DNA from: Odiellus spinosus
Taxonomy: Eukaryota > Arthropoda > Arachnida > Opiliones > Phalangiidae
Reading direction: 5' to 3'
Length of the DNA stretch: 64,000 nucleotides
NCBI GenBank assembly: GCA_963920705.1
Contig: OY987240.1
Location: 4,945,426 to 5,009,425 of the forward strand
How positions within the stretch are numbered: the stretch's first letter is position 1; each line of letters starts with the position of its first letter. A program made the position numbers and the translations under genes. The notes beneath the pieces were generated by a model. That model did no database searches, had not been told where the DNA came from, and was given only the letters and a program-made list of their open reading frames with translations. Shown in pieces: positions 1-10,295 of this stretch.

Positions 1-1
1 C

Positions 2-3000
2 ATAGCCTATCAATTGATATCATCATTACCTGAAATTTATGAACCTTTAGTCCAACAGATTTATCAATTTACAGACACTGAGTTTACACCAACAAATATA
101 AAACAGAAGCTTATTGGAGAGTACGGCAGACAGATTGAAAAGAATCGTATATCAGAAAATCGCGCCGCTGCTGACGTTTTAATGGCTCAAGCTAAAAGCC
201 AACGGGGAAGAGACGAAGGAAGTAAGAGTTGGAGATTTCAACCAACTGGATACCGAGATAATCAACAGAGATTTTTCCAAGGCACGTGTTTTAATTGCCA
301 AAAACGTGGGCACAAATCATCCGAATGTACGAAACCATCGGCGAACGATAACCAAAGAGAAGGTCACGATATGAGAGAAACTAGAGACCGAAGAGAAAGG
401 AAGGATATAAGATATCTGAAAGATCAAAGGGAGAAACGAGATTTCAGAGATCAGCAAGGAAGGAAAAAGCAAGAGAAACATTGCCTATTTGCATCTGCCT
501 TGGTATCATCGACAGCAACAGCGAATGATGATTGGATAATCGACTCAGCGGCCACACACCACTTCTGTAATCGGCGTGAGTGGTTTTCTACTTATAATGC
601 ATTAGAAGCTGAGGCAACATGTGGCGAGGGGAAATCTAAAATTAAAGGAGTTGGAGATATTAGAATTCAAGTTGGCGGAAAAACTGGAGAGATGATAAGG
701 CTTAAGGAAGTAGTTCATACACCTGGCATGAGACGCAACTTGATCTCTGGACGAATAATTGATCAATCGGGCTACAAAGGAATTACAGTAAATTCGAAAT
801 TTACCGCTTACGACAGAAATGGGGATTACGCGTTTGAAGCAAAATTAACAAAAGACAATTTCTATACGCTACAAGACGCTGAAGTAATAACAAAAGAAGA
901 CTCAATTAATGAACTTCACGAATATAATTCATCTTCTATGAAGATATCAACAAATACCATCGATTTATGGCATAAACGTCTCGGTCACGTAAACGAGGCA
1001 GATTTGAATTTCATGGCAAAGAACCAAATGTTACACGGACTACGCCAAATCCAAGGAGAGCTAAATACATGTATATCCTGCAGATTGAGCAAGAGCATAA
1101 AACAAAGTCATCCAAATATAGGCGAAATTAAAAGTAAAGAACTTCTGGAGCTTGTTCATTCAGACGTTTGGGGACCAGCCCGCATTACATCGGCAGGGGG
1201 AGCGAGTTATTATATAACATTTATCGATGACTACAGTAGACATATTTGGATTTACATTATGCATAAGAAGAATGAAGCTTTCGCATGTTTTGAGAAATTT
1301 AAACGGCTCGTTGAAAACAGAAGCAACAAGAAAATTAAAAGTCTTAGAACGGATAATGGACTTGAATACTGCGCGAAATACTTTACCAAGTTTTGTGAAG
1401 AAGCGGGAATCGAACATCAAAGAACAAATACGTATTCACCACAAATGAATGGCGTTGCTGAAAGGGTAAACCGGACATTATTAGACATGGTACGAACTTT
1501 ATTGGAGGATGCTAAAATGCCTTCAAACTTATGGGCCGAAGTGGTAGTTACAGCTGCATATTTAAAGAATCGCTTACGTCATTCATTACTCGGCAAGAAA
1601 GTTCCTGCTGAATTTTGGATCCATACTAAACCAAGTGCTAACTACCTCAAGAGATTCGGTTGCCTAGCTTTCGTAAACATTCCAAAACAACAACAAAGGA
1701 GTAAACTACACAATCGAGCAAAACTGGGAGTATTAATTGGTTATGCAGCTCATACGAGGGGATATCGAATCTTTTACCCAGAACAACTAAAAGTAATAGA
1801 GACAAAACACGTTACATTCGACGAAGAACGATTGGGACTTGAATATCTGAAACATTCAAGAAGAGAATTTCCTGAGAAAGAAGTATTCTGGTCCAGAGAC
1901 GATGAAGAAGATGATGAAATAGTCGTAAATAATAAAGCACTTCAGGAAGAAATCCTTTTACCAGAAGAGGCTTTGGAAGAAATTGCTACTAATGAAGATA
2001 CCGAGAATAAAGTAGAAGAACCCATCGTAAACAAACGAAGCATACAAGAAAAATACATGGATTTGGGTCCAAAAATTAAGGAAATTCCGGTAACTTGGAA
2101 ACGAAATGTAACCATCCGAAAGAAAGGGCAGACTAAAGGCCGAGCTGATATAATCTACACTGATGGTGAAGGAAACTCTTTTCGATCAGTTCCAGACGTT
2201 ATGAAACATTTAGTAAAGAACAATCTCCCGTACGACATTAAAATGTTTGATTTCAGTACAAAGAATCAAACCGCAACATCAATCTTAACATCTGTTAGTG
2301 AGGATGATATATCGGATATTTTTGAAACAAACTGTATAGAAGCTGAAATACCCAAGAACTTTATGGAAGCAATGAAGTCTCCTCAGAAGCGAGAGTGGCG
2401 AAAGGCTATGGATGAAGAAATTTCCACTCTGCACGATAGACAAGTGACTGAAGTGGTAAAAAGGCCCGAAACTAAGAAACCTTTAGGGTGCAGATGGGTA
2501 TATACAATAAAACGAGATCATAATAACAAGATCATCCGATATAAGGCGAGAATTGTTGCGCAAGGTTTCGGTCAAATAGGAGGAGTCGACTACGATGAGA
2601 CATTTTCACCAGTAGTAAATTTTTCAATAATACGGTTCTTCATTGCCCTATTCATAACGACACTTGGATGGGTACATAATCATTTCGACGTGAAGAACGC
2701 CTACTTATATGGAACACTCGATCACGAAATATTTATGAGCCAGATACCAGGATACGAAGAAGCCAATTCAACAACGCATTGTCTCAAACTTAAAAAGGCG
2801 TTATATGGTCTGCAACAAAGTGGCCGTCGTTGGTTCATGGAGTTAGACAGAACATTCAATCATTTAGGATTCTCAAAATTCCTCGGTACGAACTGTGTAT
2901 ATTACCTACCATTTAAAGCAATTATACTCGTATATGTTGACGATCTCGTAGTTCTTGGAAAAGATAATGGAACGTTACAAGATGTCTTTAATAATTTATC

Positions 3001-3904
3001 AAAAATCTACGACCTGAAAAATTTAGGACCTATACGAAAGATTCTGGGTGTAGAATTTGAAGAAAGAGCAAATGGTGGATTAAAATTACACCAAACCACT
3101 TATATTAATCAAACTGCGAAGAAATTTAATATAAATGCAGACGAACCAGTAAGCCTACCCATGAACGCGAGTGCCATCTTAACAAGAAAGGATTGTCCAA
3201 CAACTGAAGAAGAAATTGAAGAAATGAAGAAGTATCCTTATAGATCATTAATCGGTAGTCTTCTTTTTCTTGCGCAGCGAACAAGGCCGGATATTCTGTT
3301 CTCAGTAGTAGCATTATCGCAATATAATAGTAATCCCGGATACGTGCATTGGCGACATTTATGTCAGTTGACAAGATATGTTATAACTACAGCGGACCAC
3401 GGCCTAATATATAATCGAGAATCAAAAACAAATTTAACCTTATATTGCGACAGTGACTGGGCAGCGGATAGAGACACTCGTCGTTCAACGTGCGGTTTTA
3501 TAACTTTCGTGGGGGCATCACCAGTTACCTGGAGGTCAATAAAGCAAAAATCCGTTTCATTGTCCACCATGGAGGCCGAGTATGTGGCGATGTCTGAAGC
3601 AGTCAAAGAACTTGCATGGTTATCCCCCCTTATCAAAGAACTTGAATTATTTAACATAAAGTTACCAACCCCGATAATAGTTAGCGATAGCCAATCTGCA
3701 ATTGGTTTTGCGAGTGATTGTTTAGAAAACCAACGATCAAAACATATCGATATCCGTTATCATTATGTAAGAGAAAAATTAAATGATAAATTGTTTGAAT
3801 TGAAATTTACCCCATCGAAATCTAATGTCGCGGATATTTTTACAAAAATATTAAGTAAATCAAATTTTGGAAATTGTTATCGGATGTTGCAACTTAAAGA
3901 ATAA
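2..3904 (+). CDS. Ty1/copia retrotransposon gag-pol polyprotein, 5'-truncated by the window edge
   Basis: This is one uninterrupted frame, open to the left window edge and ending at TAA 3902-3904. It encodes a retrotransposon polyprotein that packages, cleaves, integrates and copies the element. Domains in order (residues counted from base 14): C-terminal gag with a CX2CX4HX4C zinc knuckle (CFNCQKRGHKSSEC, about residue 93); aspartic protease with DSAATHH (about 178); GAG-pre-integrase (LWHKRLGHVNE, about 318); integrase core with D in HSDVWGP, D in RTDNGLEYC and E in NGVAERVNRT; reverse transcriptase with FDVKNAYLYG and the YVDDL catalytic motif; RNase H with CDSDWA, STMEAEY and SKHIDIRYH. 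No internal stop or frameshift is present, unlike its minus-strand relative at 52-57 kb. The missing N-terminus is the start of gag plus the 5' LTR, outside the window. It may be competent or recently active. The family assignment is certain. Confidence 0.96.
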   Translation: MAYQLISSLPEIYEPLVQQIYQFTDTEFTPTNIKQKLIGEYGRQIEKNRISENRAAADVLMAQAKSQRGRDEGSKSWRFQPTGYRDNQQRFFQGTCFNCQKRGHKSSECTKPSANDNQREGHDMRETRDRRERKDIRYLKDQREKRDFRDQQGRKKQEKHCLFASALVSSTATANDDWIIDSAATHHFCNRREWFSTYNALEAEATCGEGKSKIKGVGDIRIQVGGKTGEMIRLKEVVHTPGMRRNLISGRIIDQSGYKGITVNSKFTAYDRNGDYAFEAKLTKDNFYTLQDAEVITKEDSINELHEYNSSSMKISTNTIDLWHKRLGHVNEADLNFMAKNQMLHGLRQIQGELNTCISCRLSKSIKQSHPNIGEIKSKELLELVHSDVWGPARITSAGGASYYITFIDDYSRHIWIYIMHKKNEAFACFEKFKRLVENRSNKKIKSLRTDNGLEYCAKYFTKFCEEAGIEHQRTNTYSPQMNGVAERVNRTLLDMVRTLLEDAKMPSNLWAEVVVTAAYLKNRLRHSLLGKKVPAEFWIHTKPSANYLKRFGCLAFVNIPKQQQRSKLHNRAKLGVLIGYAAHTRGYRIFYPEQLKVIETKHVTFDEERLGLEYLKHSRREFPEKEVFWSRDDEEDDEIVVNNKALQEEILLPEEALEEIATNEDTENKVEEPIVNKRSIQEKYMDLGPKIKEIPVTWKRNVTIRKKGQTKGRADIIYTDGEGNSFRSVPDVMKHLVKNNLPYDIKMFDFSTKNQTATSILTSVSEDDISDIFETNCIEAEIPKNFMEAMKSPQKREWRKAMDEEISTLHDRQVTEVVKRPETKKPLGCRWVYTIKRDHNNKIIRYKARIVAQGFGQIGGVDYDETFSPVVNFSIIRFFIALFITTLGWVHNHFDVKNAYLYGTLDHEIFMSQIPGYEEANSTTHCLKLKKALYGLQQSGRRWFMELDRTFNHLGFSKFLGTNCVYYLPFKAIILVYVDDLVVLGKDNGTLQDVFNNLSKIYDLKNLGPIRKILGVEFEERANGGLKLHQTTYINQTAKKFNINADEPVSLPMNASAILTRKDCPTTEEEIEEMKKYPYRSLIGSLLFLAQRTRPDILFSVVALSQYNSNPGYVHWRHLCQLTRYVITTADHGLIYNRESKTNLTLYCDSDWAADRDTRRSTCGFITFVGASPVTWRSIKQKSVSLSTMEAEYVAMSEAVKELAWLSPLIKELELFNIKLPTPIIVSDSQSAIGFASDCLENQRSKHIDIRYHYVREKLNDKLFELKFTPSKSNVADIFTKILSKSNFGNCYRMLQLKE

Positions 3905-3964
3905 TGTTAAATTAATGTTAACTGTCGGATTTAATATAAATATATTTATGTCAAAGAGGGGGAG

Positions 3965-4179
3965 TATTGGTAGTTGACTAAAACTTTGACCTAACTTCTG
4001 ATTGGTTCATGAACCCACCTGAGTTTTCCTGTCGTCTGCTCTACAACTAAAACCTTCACTTCCTCTCTAGTCCCAGTTGGGTGTTGTTGATATATCGTTT
4101 TAAGTTATGAGTTTTAATTAATAGTTTTAACAATGTTTTATGATTGTAAGATTCTTTCACTGTTTAAAAATATCCAACA
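3965..4179 (+). repeat. 3' LTR of the plus-strand copia element, preceded by its polypurine tract
   Basis: A polypurine tract (CAAAGAGGGGGAG, 3952-3964) lies just after the gag-pol stop, where plus-strand DNA synthesis is primed. The LTR that follows starts TATTGG and ends CCAACA. The expected terminal pair TGTTGG/CCAACA has one change at the start. Length is 215 bp. The right boundary is supported because the gag frame of another element resumes immediately after base 4179 on the opposite strand. The matching 5' LTR and target duplication lie left of the window, so age cannot be estimated here. Confidence 0.75.
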
Positions 4180-4889
4180 TTTTCCTCTTTGCTCTTTTTC
4201 TTCGGTCCATGGGTCCCCTTTTTGGGTCGCATCCCCTTACGCTTGTCTATATACAAGGCATCGTTGCTGCATACGTCTCCTTTTCTTCCATCGGCATGCT
4301 CGTAGATTTTAATCTTTAAAGTCTCAAGGTCTGGAATAACGTCTCTGGTCTCAATACTTGTGCGAAATGTCTCAAAGCTCACAGGTAAAGAATACAGCAA
4401 CATACAGCCCAACATATCTTCCCAGAACTGCGTAGAGTTGACGTTGAGTTTGTTCAATTTGTCAACAGAGTCCAGGAATTTTCCTACATGATCTCGTACG
4501 TCATCACCTTCCTTCATTTTGTTCAGGAATAATGACTTCATTAAGGCATTCCTCTTTGCTGGACCCTGCGAACGATATTGAGCTTGGAGTTTCTCCCACA
4601 TCTCATGCGATGTCTGACAATTCTTGACGGCGCGCAATTCCGCTGTCCCAACTGCCAAGATAACGTCTGATAATGCTAGGAAATCTGCTTCTTCCCATAC
4701 CTCAATTGCCTTATTTGCAGCTGCAACAGTCGTTGCATCAGCAGATGTGCTTGCCGGAAGAGGCTTCCCAGCGACGCCACTGACGTGTTTCCAGGTGCTA
4801 TTTTTCACGAAATACGACCTTGCCTGTAATTCCCATGTGTCGAAATTTTCTTTAGTTAAAGGGTCAATCTTCATTCCGAAGTGCGACAT
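4180..4889 (-). pseudogene. Copia-type gag of a second element, cut by the nested copia insertion
   Basis: Minus-strand reading frame starting at ATG 4889. The protein (about 237 residues before the break) has the N-terminal copia gag layout: a LTKENFDTWELQARSYF start, the central gag region (TSHEMWEKLQAQYRS, NKMKEGDDVRDHVGKF) and a basic tail (KKGTHGPKKKSKEEN) where a zinc knuckle would normally follow. The frame runs into the end of the plus-strand copia LTR at 4179 and stops a few codons later. I infer that the plus-strand copia inserted into this gag, leaving the remaining pol outside the window. It is only distantly similar to the gags of the other two copia elements here, so it is a different copia lineage. 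Confidence 0.8.
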
Positions 4890-4968
4890 CTTCTGAACTT
4901 AGCGATCACGACTTGATACGTATAGTTATATGTCGCGCACAGTGGAAGTGAACTTTGGGTACATAACC

Positions 4969-5132
4969 TGTAGTTAAATAAGAAATAAATCTAGACAAGC
5001 GAATAGGCTCTTCCAAGAGAAACAAGTAAAACTAATTTATTAAGTTAAACTCCGAACTATTTATACAGATAACAATCAGCATAAAAAACAACTAGATAAG
5101 ATTGATAAGGATCAAAGGTTAAAACTCCAACA
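4969..5132 (-). repeat. Probable 5' LTR of the minus-strand copia element
   Basis: Upstream of the gag ATG (4889), read on the minus strand, is a 164-bp block beginning TGTTGGAGTTTTAACC and ending CTACA. Inside, in order, are a TATAAATA box and an AATAAA polyadenylation signal, the arrangement expected of U3-R-U5. The 80 bp between LTR and ATG would be the leader. No second copy is in the window to prove the boundaries. Confidence 0.55.
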
Positions 5133-5693
5133 AATGATGCCTACAATCTTTTATAAACCTAATTTTCAAAAAAATCAAATCCAAAATTTAAGCCAAGATC
5201 TCTACGTTATCACCTAGATGTCGCTAGTTGTTCTACTTATCTTAGTAAGTCTGGCGGATGAGTCCTTGGTTCTGATTGGCTTCTTGGCAAGGGTAGAAAA
5301 ATTCAAATGCATGTTTAGGATATAAAACTTTAAAAAATATTTTCTAATAGTATTTGTACTTCAAAAATTATGAAAAAATTCAGGGGAGCATATTTTTACA
5401 TAAGGAATCAGAAAAAAAATACTTCATTTCAGCTAATAGTATCCCTTTAAGACATCAAGCACTTTTTAAAAAACGCTGGTTTAACCATTACTCATTTTTG
5501 GCTTCTGATTTTATCGAATTTGTCTCCCTTCCCTTTGCATAAATTTGAATAACTTTCAATCTAATCATAATAGCATTATGAAAACATGGTTTCTTACCCA
5601 AAATAATGTGCAGAACCCATCTGTATGGCCCAAATTATTCTCAAAATCCCCGTTTCCTTTACTTCAGTGACGGAGGTGCCTCATAAAACATAC
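5133..5693. other. No recognised gene
   Basis: AT-rich sequence with short ORFs only. I see no domain, splice-supported exon or obvious terminal repeat. Confidence 0.5.
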
Positions 5694-5911
5694 ACTGTAA
5701 AAATTTCTTAAACCTTTGTCACCATGCAAGTCATGGGGAAAGCCAATGTGATGGTATTGGAGGAACGATGAAGCGTTTGGTTTAAGAGCTTCGTCATTCC
5801 TTCAATACCATCACGTTGGCTTTTCACATGATTTGTAGGGAAAAAATTACATTACGCAGTAATGCCGAAGTCATACACATGGTGACAAAGGTTTAAGAAA
5901 TTTTTACAGCC
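5694..5911. mobile_element. Short fold-back element (MITE-like)
   Basis: The ends are inverted copies of each other: CTGTAAAAATTTCTTAAACC with TTTGTCACCATG on the left, and its complement CATGGTGACAAA plus GGTTTAAGAAATTTTTACAG on the right. The interior is also partly palindromic around 5735-5830 (CCAATGTGATGGTATTG against CAATACCATCACGTTGG). About 218 bp, non-coding, no clear target duplication. Confidence 0.7.
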
Positions 5912-5959
5912 ACGGAAAATCAAATTCTTACACCGATCCAGTTTTTTGAACGGGCCAAA

Positions 5960-6149
5960 CCCTTACCAAAAAAAGTTAGTCTTAATAGTACTTGGGGAAG
6001 TATTTCGGGTGTCTTATGTAGTCTTAAGAAGTCTTGGGGAAGTCTTCCATTACGTCAAGAAGTCTTGGGGAGATCTTAAATACTTCCGCAAGACTTTTGT
6101 AGCGCTCTTGAAGACCTCTTCAGATCAGACTAACTTTTTTCCGTAAGGG
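5960..6149. mobile_element. MITE, CCCTTACC family, copy 1
   Basis: About 190 bp bounded by inverted repeats CCCTTACCAAAAAAAGTTAGTC and GACTAACTTTTTTCCGTAAGGG. The interior is made of repeated AAGTCTTGGGGAAGTCTT-like blocks in both orientations, so most of it can fold on itself. Two further copies are at 25309-25498 and 39267-39401. Non-coding. Confidence 0.85.
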
Positions 6150-6205
6150 AAGCTCAGATTACTTGCATAAAATATTTTTACATTACTAAAGAAGTTAAGC
6201 AGTAC

Positions 6206-6626
6206 CAGAGGTATATAATAACCCCCTTCGGGGGGGGGAAGTATGAAAGGTAAGCAAAATCGACGAACAACAAGTGCCCGGCGTAAATCGCGGCGGATCG
6301 ACACACCGCTTTACTCCCAAATAATAGTTACACCATTTTGAACCTCACTAAATTTTCCCTACGCACACTTCCGGAACTTGCGAGCTGAAGTCAACCTTCG
6401 ACTCCATTTTAACGGACAGCCAGACTCCTGAGACAGGATGTTCTAAACACAAATCGAGCCGTCTTGTTTATACAAAGACCATTTACTAGAGTAGCGACAT
6501 TGAGAAGTCCAGCTCGAGCTAGTGGCCTAGATAGTCAGCAGCGGGCTCTTGTTGTTCGTGATTTTTAGCATTGGTAGTATAGGGGCTTTCATACTTACCC
6601 CCGAAGGGGGTTATTATATACCTCTG
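6206..6626. mobile_element. hAT-like non-autonomous element with 7-bp target duplication
   Basis: Inverted ends of about 40 bp start CAGAGGTATATAATAACC. Each contains its own small hairpin (CCCCCTTCGGGGG). The flanks carry a 7-bp direct repeat GCAGTAC (6199-6205 and 6627-6633). A CAGNG-type terminus with a 7-8 bp duplication suggests a hAT-superfamily MITE, although a 5-bp CAGTA duplication with ends CCAGAGG fits equally well. The 340-bp interior is non-coding. Confidence 0.75.
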
Positions 6627-6712
6627 GCAGTACTTATATACTTAAGCAGTACTTTTAATACTAAACAGGTACTTAAAATGATCCTGATGAATTTTAGTGG
6701 ACTTATTCCTTA

Positions 6713-7030
6713 GTTAAAGACCGAGACCAGAGAAGATTTCAGCCCCCCTTCTCTAAGATGATTGACCACCCCCTGGGGCGCCTGCACGGTCACTCTTTTG
6801 TTAGGTTTTTTGATCCAGTAGCCGTACTGCTGCAGGTGTTAGCTGACAAACAAAAGCAAAAAAATATAAGAAAATAGTAAAAGTGGCCACCACTACTATG
6901 ACAAGCTTCTACCAGCCTAACAAAAGAGCGACCGTTCAAGCACTCCAGGGGGTGGTCAATCGGCTTCGAGGTTGAGAAGGGGGCTGAAATTCGCGCACGA
7001 GAAAATTTTTCTCTGGTCTCGGTCTTTAAA
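6713..7030. mobile_element. Fold-back element
   Basis: Left arm 6713-6808 and right arm 6915-7030 are inverted copies. Shared blocks include AAAGACCGAGACCAGAGAA, TTTCAGCCCCCTTCTC, GATTGACCACCCCCTGG and CTCTTTTGTTAGG. The right arm has a short extra segment. The loop of about 100 bp is unrelated. No coding capacity. Confidence 0.75.
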
Positions 7031-8121
7031 AAGAGGATAGTTCCCAGTGCTTTAGGCGAAAATAAAATTTTAGGGATTTTTGAAATAATTTTCCAAAACA
7101 TATACTTTTTAGACCTCGTCTATTTTCGCCTTGTATTGAGAAGTTAAATAGTCCACAGCCATTTCACCCCTTTCTTTTTTGGGTCGAAATAGCGTGCTTT
7201 TCTATTTCCTCCCTCAAAGTGGGCAAAAATATTGGTAGGCACTATTTTTGACTATTTTCCGTACTTGGGCTAATATGGTGGCCAGCCTAGCCTATTTACA
7301 CTGGTCCTTCAGGCTTGAAATCTTTCAGGCGAAAAGAGCTTTGCCAGGGCGGGACATCAACGTTAATTATAACGCGAGGGTAATGTATTATAATATAGAG
7401 AAAATATCCTTATAATGATCTCCTCCCAATTCCCCCGAAAGGAAAATAAGTAACCCTGGGGAATATTAGATTTGATAATAAGATAGAATTACTAGAGATA
7501 ACCAATTTCCTAGCTGGTTACAACCATTATATAAAGGGTTTGATAGTAATTATTTTTCTGCAAATATCAGAATTACTTATTTTTGAAAATCCCCACTAGC
7601 ATAAAAGAAACCCTAGTCCTGTAGATGTTATTAGTAAATCTTCTACATATTCGCATTTAATGGGCGAGATTAAATATTGGGGTAACTAATATTTAAGTCA
7701 TCGCGAGAGGGAAATTCCTGGTCATGACTTACGTGTACCACGGTTGACTCAATCCTCTTTAGCTTGTTTTTCATATGAAAATAGCTCACTCATGTTAATA
7801 AATTTTTGTTTGAATTATTTGAAAGCCAAAAAACAGGCTTAAATATCTGAGGCTTTCTGGGTTATGCGTTATAAACAAACTCATTAGTTATTAGTTAAAC
7901 TCAGTAATTAAGTTGTAAGTTAACAATGCCATAGCTGGGAGAGAAGTGAACTGTTTGACTTGCAGACATTGTCTATCTGTCCAACTCCTTGCAGACTGGT
8001 GACCTTAGTACTGTATGTCAAAGCTTAAAGGTTTACAGGCCAGAAGGTCAAAGTAGACTTTTTTTTTTTTTTTTTTTTTTTATACTCTACACAAATCAGG
8101 CTTCATTAATTTTTCCTTAAG
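7031..8121. other. No recognised gene; ends in a poly-T tract and a splice acceptor
   Basis: Non-coding AT-rich DNA. A T-run of about 26 at 8057-8082 lies some 40 bp before the acceptor TTTTTCCTTAAG (8110-8121) of the next exon. No earlier exon of that gene could be recognised. Confidence 0.5.
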
Positions 8122-8346
8122 GTGCATCTGCGGAAACTGTGTGGTAATGAAAAGGGTGGAAGAGTGTATTTGCTGTCGAGAAGCTGATGAAGTTGATGAA
8201 CTTGTGGAAAAAAACTGCATCACAGAACACAAAGAATTTTATAGCACCTGCCTTGACAAGCATCAACTGATGCTAGCTTATCAAGAGGAAGTGAATAGAA
8301 AATACTGGAAAAAACCAAGAGAGCCTGAAGAGGGTGAAATATACAA
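8122..8346 (+). CDS. Exon with N-terminal half of a P2RX7 C-terminal-type (P2RX7_C) domain
   Basis: A 225-nt exon, phase 2 at both ends, between acceptor TTCCTTAAG/G and donor ACAA/GTTAGT. It encodes a cysteine pattern CICGNCVVMKRVEECICC, followed by NCITEHKEFYSTCLDKH and an AY-containing helix-like stretch. This spacing (CxCxxCxxM, then E-x-CC, then CITEH..F...CL) is that of the cytoplasmic ballast domain of P2X7 receptors. Invertebrates carry the same domain in many otherwise unrelated proteins, where it probably binds zinc and serves as an interaction module. The rest of the domain (YRYVAYRRF..W, PSC) is absent nearby but occurs at 45821-45995 with matching phase and strand. No transmembrane or P2X channel part is visible, so this is not evidence for a receptor. 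The full protein is unknown. Confidence 0.72.
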
Positions 8347-8724
8347 GTTAGTTTTATGTCTTAATCATAGTCACAATATTAAAGGAAAACATGGTTGCAA
8401 GTTAGGCAGTTTTTGATGGTCATTTGGCGATTAGTGGTGTTTTTCAGCTTTTCCGTCTTATTTGGGCAGTTTACATTGAACTTAACAATAGATTGTAACC
8501 GGAGGAGGTTTTCCTACTGTCCTAAACAATATTTCATATATCTAGTTGCATTTTCCTCCTAAATCTTTGTTATTGAACACCCGGTCTGCACTTGCATAAA
8601 CTTTCCACAGGGTTCTCTAACTCAATAAGTGCTGATATACCAGTTCAAATTATCTTCCCATTAAACTCCTAATTACAAAAAACTAAAATTTATCTAAAAG
8701 GAATAAATATAACTAAATTCAGGT
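8347..8724. other. No recognised gene
   Basis: Follows the splice donor at 8347 and holds no domain-coding sequence. It would be the start of the proposed intron. Confidence 0.5.
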
Positions 8725-10295
8725 CTCTTAACCATTGCTCAAAACGTGTTGAAAATCTTGGACAAGGGTTGTCTCGAAAAAAATTACTACGTGTATTTTT
8801 AAAATTGGTGGAACAAAGTGAAAAAAAAAAAAAAAAAAAAAATTCGGACATATTTTATAAATATGGGACAGGCAGAAATGTTTATCATCTATTCAGAGAA
8901 AGGCGGGATTTCACGCGTCCAACTTTATCATGGCGCGTGCCGCTTACCTTATTCTAAAGTGATAAAGTTTATTATTTTACAAAAAATTGGTTCGCAAGAG
9001 AAAATTATCGAAATGAAAAATGAACTCTAGTTTATATATTCTCAACTCAATGTGCCAAACTGAAACACGACAACGCCTTTTATAGAAGTACGCACGATAC
9101 AGCCAATGTCGTCACTTTAAAGGGTGAGACTTAATTTAATCTTATTGTAAAAGCAAATCACAAACGCAAACTTAGTGTACATGAATACCATGCGTAACTA
9201 TTTCCAGAATGTTCTACAAGGTAACAGAAAAGTCTGGAGAGGTCTGGAAAGTTCTGAAAATTTCGGAAAATTCTAGAAAATTCTGAATTTAGTTTTAGGT
9301 TTTATATAGCAAATAAAGTTAATTAAAAAAAATTTCATCGGGTTCTGCTAGTTATAAATAATAATTTGAAAGCAATTAATAGGTTATAGGTATCTATATT
9401 AATGTACATATCAATAACTGTATTAATTATGAGTTCTCATAATTGTAGGAATAACATTTAAAATTTTAATTAAATTTGTTCAAGAAGCTTGTTAGGTAAA
9501 GTCCTAATTACATACGTCAATGGCAGAAATACAAGCACATCTGACAAGACTAACATTAATCAGTATATGTATAATATTGAATTCACGCTTGAGGTTTGTA
9601 GTGTACCAACGTATGGTAATCTTGTACATGAAGCTTGCATTAGTGATTTATTGGTTTTACAATATAAGATTAAATTAGACGACATTTGCAATATCGTGCA
9701 AACATGCATAAATGGTGTATTGAGTTGTGAATATATAAACTAGAGTTCATTTTTCATTTCAATAATTTAGTCTGGCGAACCAATTTTTTTTTTATTTTAT
9801 TTTATTTTTTATTTATTTATTTATATATTTTTTTTGAAATAACAAACTTTATAAAAATATGGTAAGGATGATAAAGTTTGCCGCGTGAAATCTGAATAGA
9901 TGATAAACATGCATGCTCGTCCCGTATTTATAAGACATGGCTGAAAATGCGGTTGTTAATTTTTTGACCATGTTCCAACAATTTTAAAAATCTGAAATAT
10001 TCAGGAGAATACTTAAGCCTAATAAATCGAGACAACCATTGCCTTGGATTTTTTAATTATTTAATAATTTTCAAATTTTTAAACGTGTGTTAAAAACTCG
10101 CTTCGAGAGACCTTCAATATAAAATATTTTGCATTTGATTTAGTGTTAGTATGGCGAAAAAACCAAAAATTACCAAATATTGTTTTTGAGCTGAAGATTT
10201 ACACAGAACAACATTTTGTATTCTGAATATGATAGTATTGTTTTCGTCGTGATTTGTTCAAAGGCAATTTTCACCATCTTATCCGGCTATACCAT
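8725..10295. mobile_element. Large fold-back element, CCGGATA family, copy 1
   Basis: Arms about 8725-9050 and 9728-10295 are diverged inverted copies. Shared blocks include AATGAACTCTAGTTTATATA with its complement, AAAATTATCGAAATGAAAAA, and the outer end AAAGGCAATTTTCACCATCT followed by TATCCGGCTA. The left arm is shortened and interrupted by a long A-run. The middle holds a heat-shock-element-like array. The ORF at 9489-9743 in the middle has no recognisable domain. Related arms occur at 16148-18312, 18722-19440 and 25240-25760. Confidence 0.72.
9204..9287. promoter_or_regulatory. Heat-shock-element-like array inside the fold-back element
   Basis: Alternating GAA and TTC triplets at 5-bp spacing. 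GAAtgTTC begins at 9207. A long degenerate run at 9247-9283 ends in a perfect three-unit element TTCtaGAAaaTTC (9271-9283). Heat shock factor trimers bind nGAAn units in alternating orientation. This copy is more diverged than the array at 17487-17628. Confidence 0.6.

Noticed and set aside
1160..3657. Minus-strand ORFs inside the copia gag-pol
   Set aside because: Shadow frames of a confidently identified coding sequence on the other strand.
8122..8346. A P2X7 receptor channel gene
   Set aside because: Only the cytoplasmic C-terminal domain is present. No P2X ectodomain or transmembrane segment is visible, and this domain occurs alone in many invertebrate proteins.
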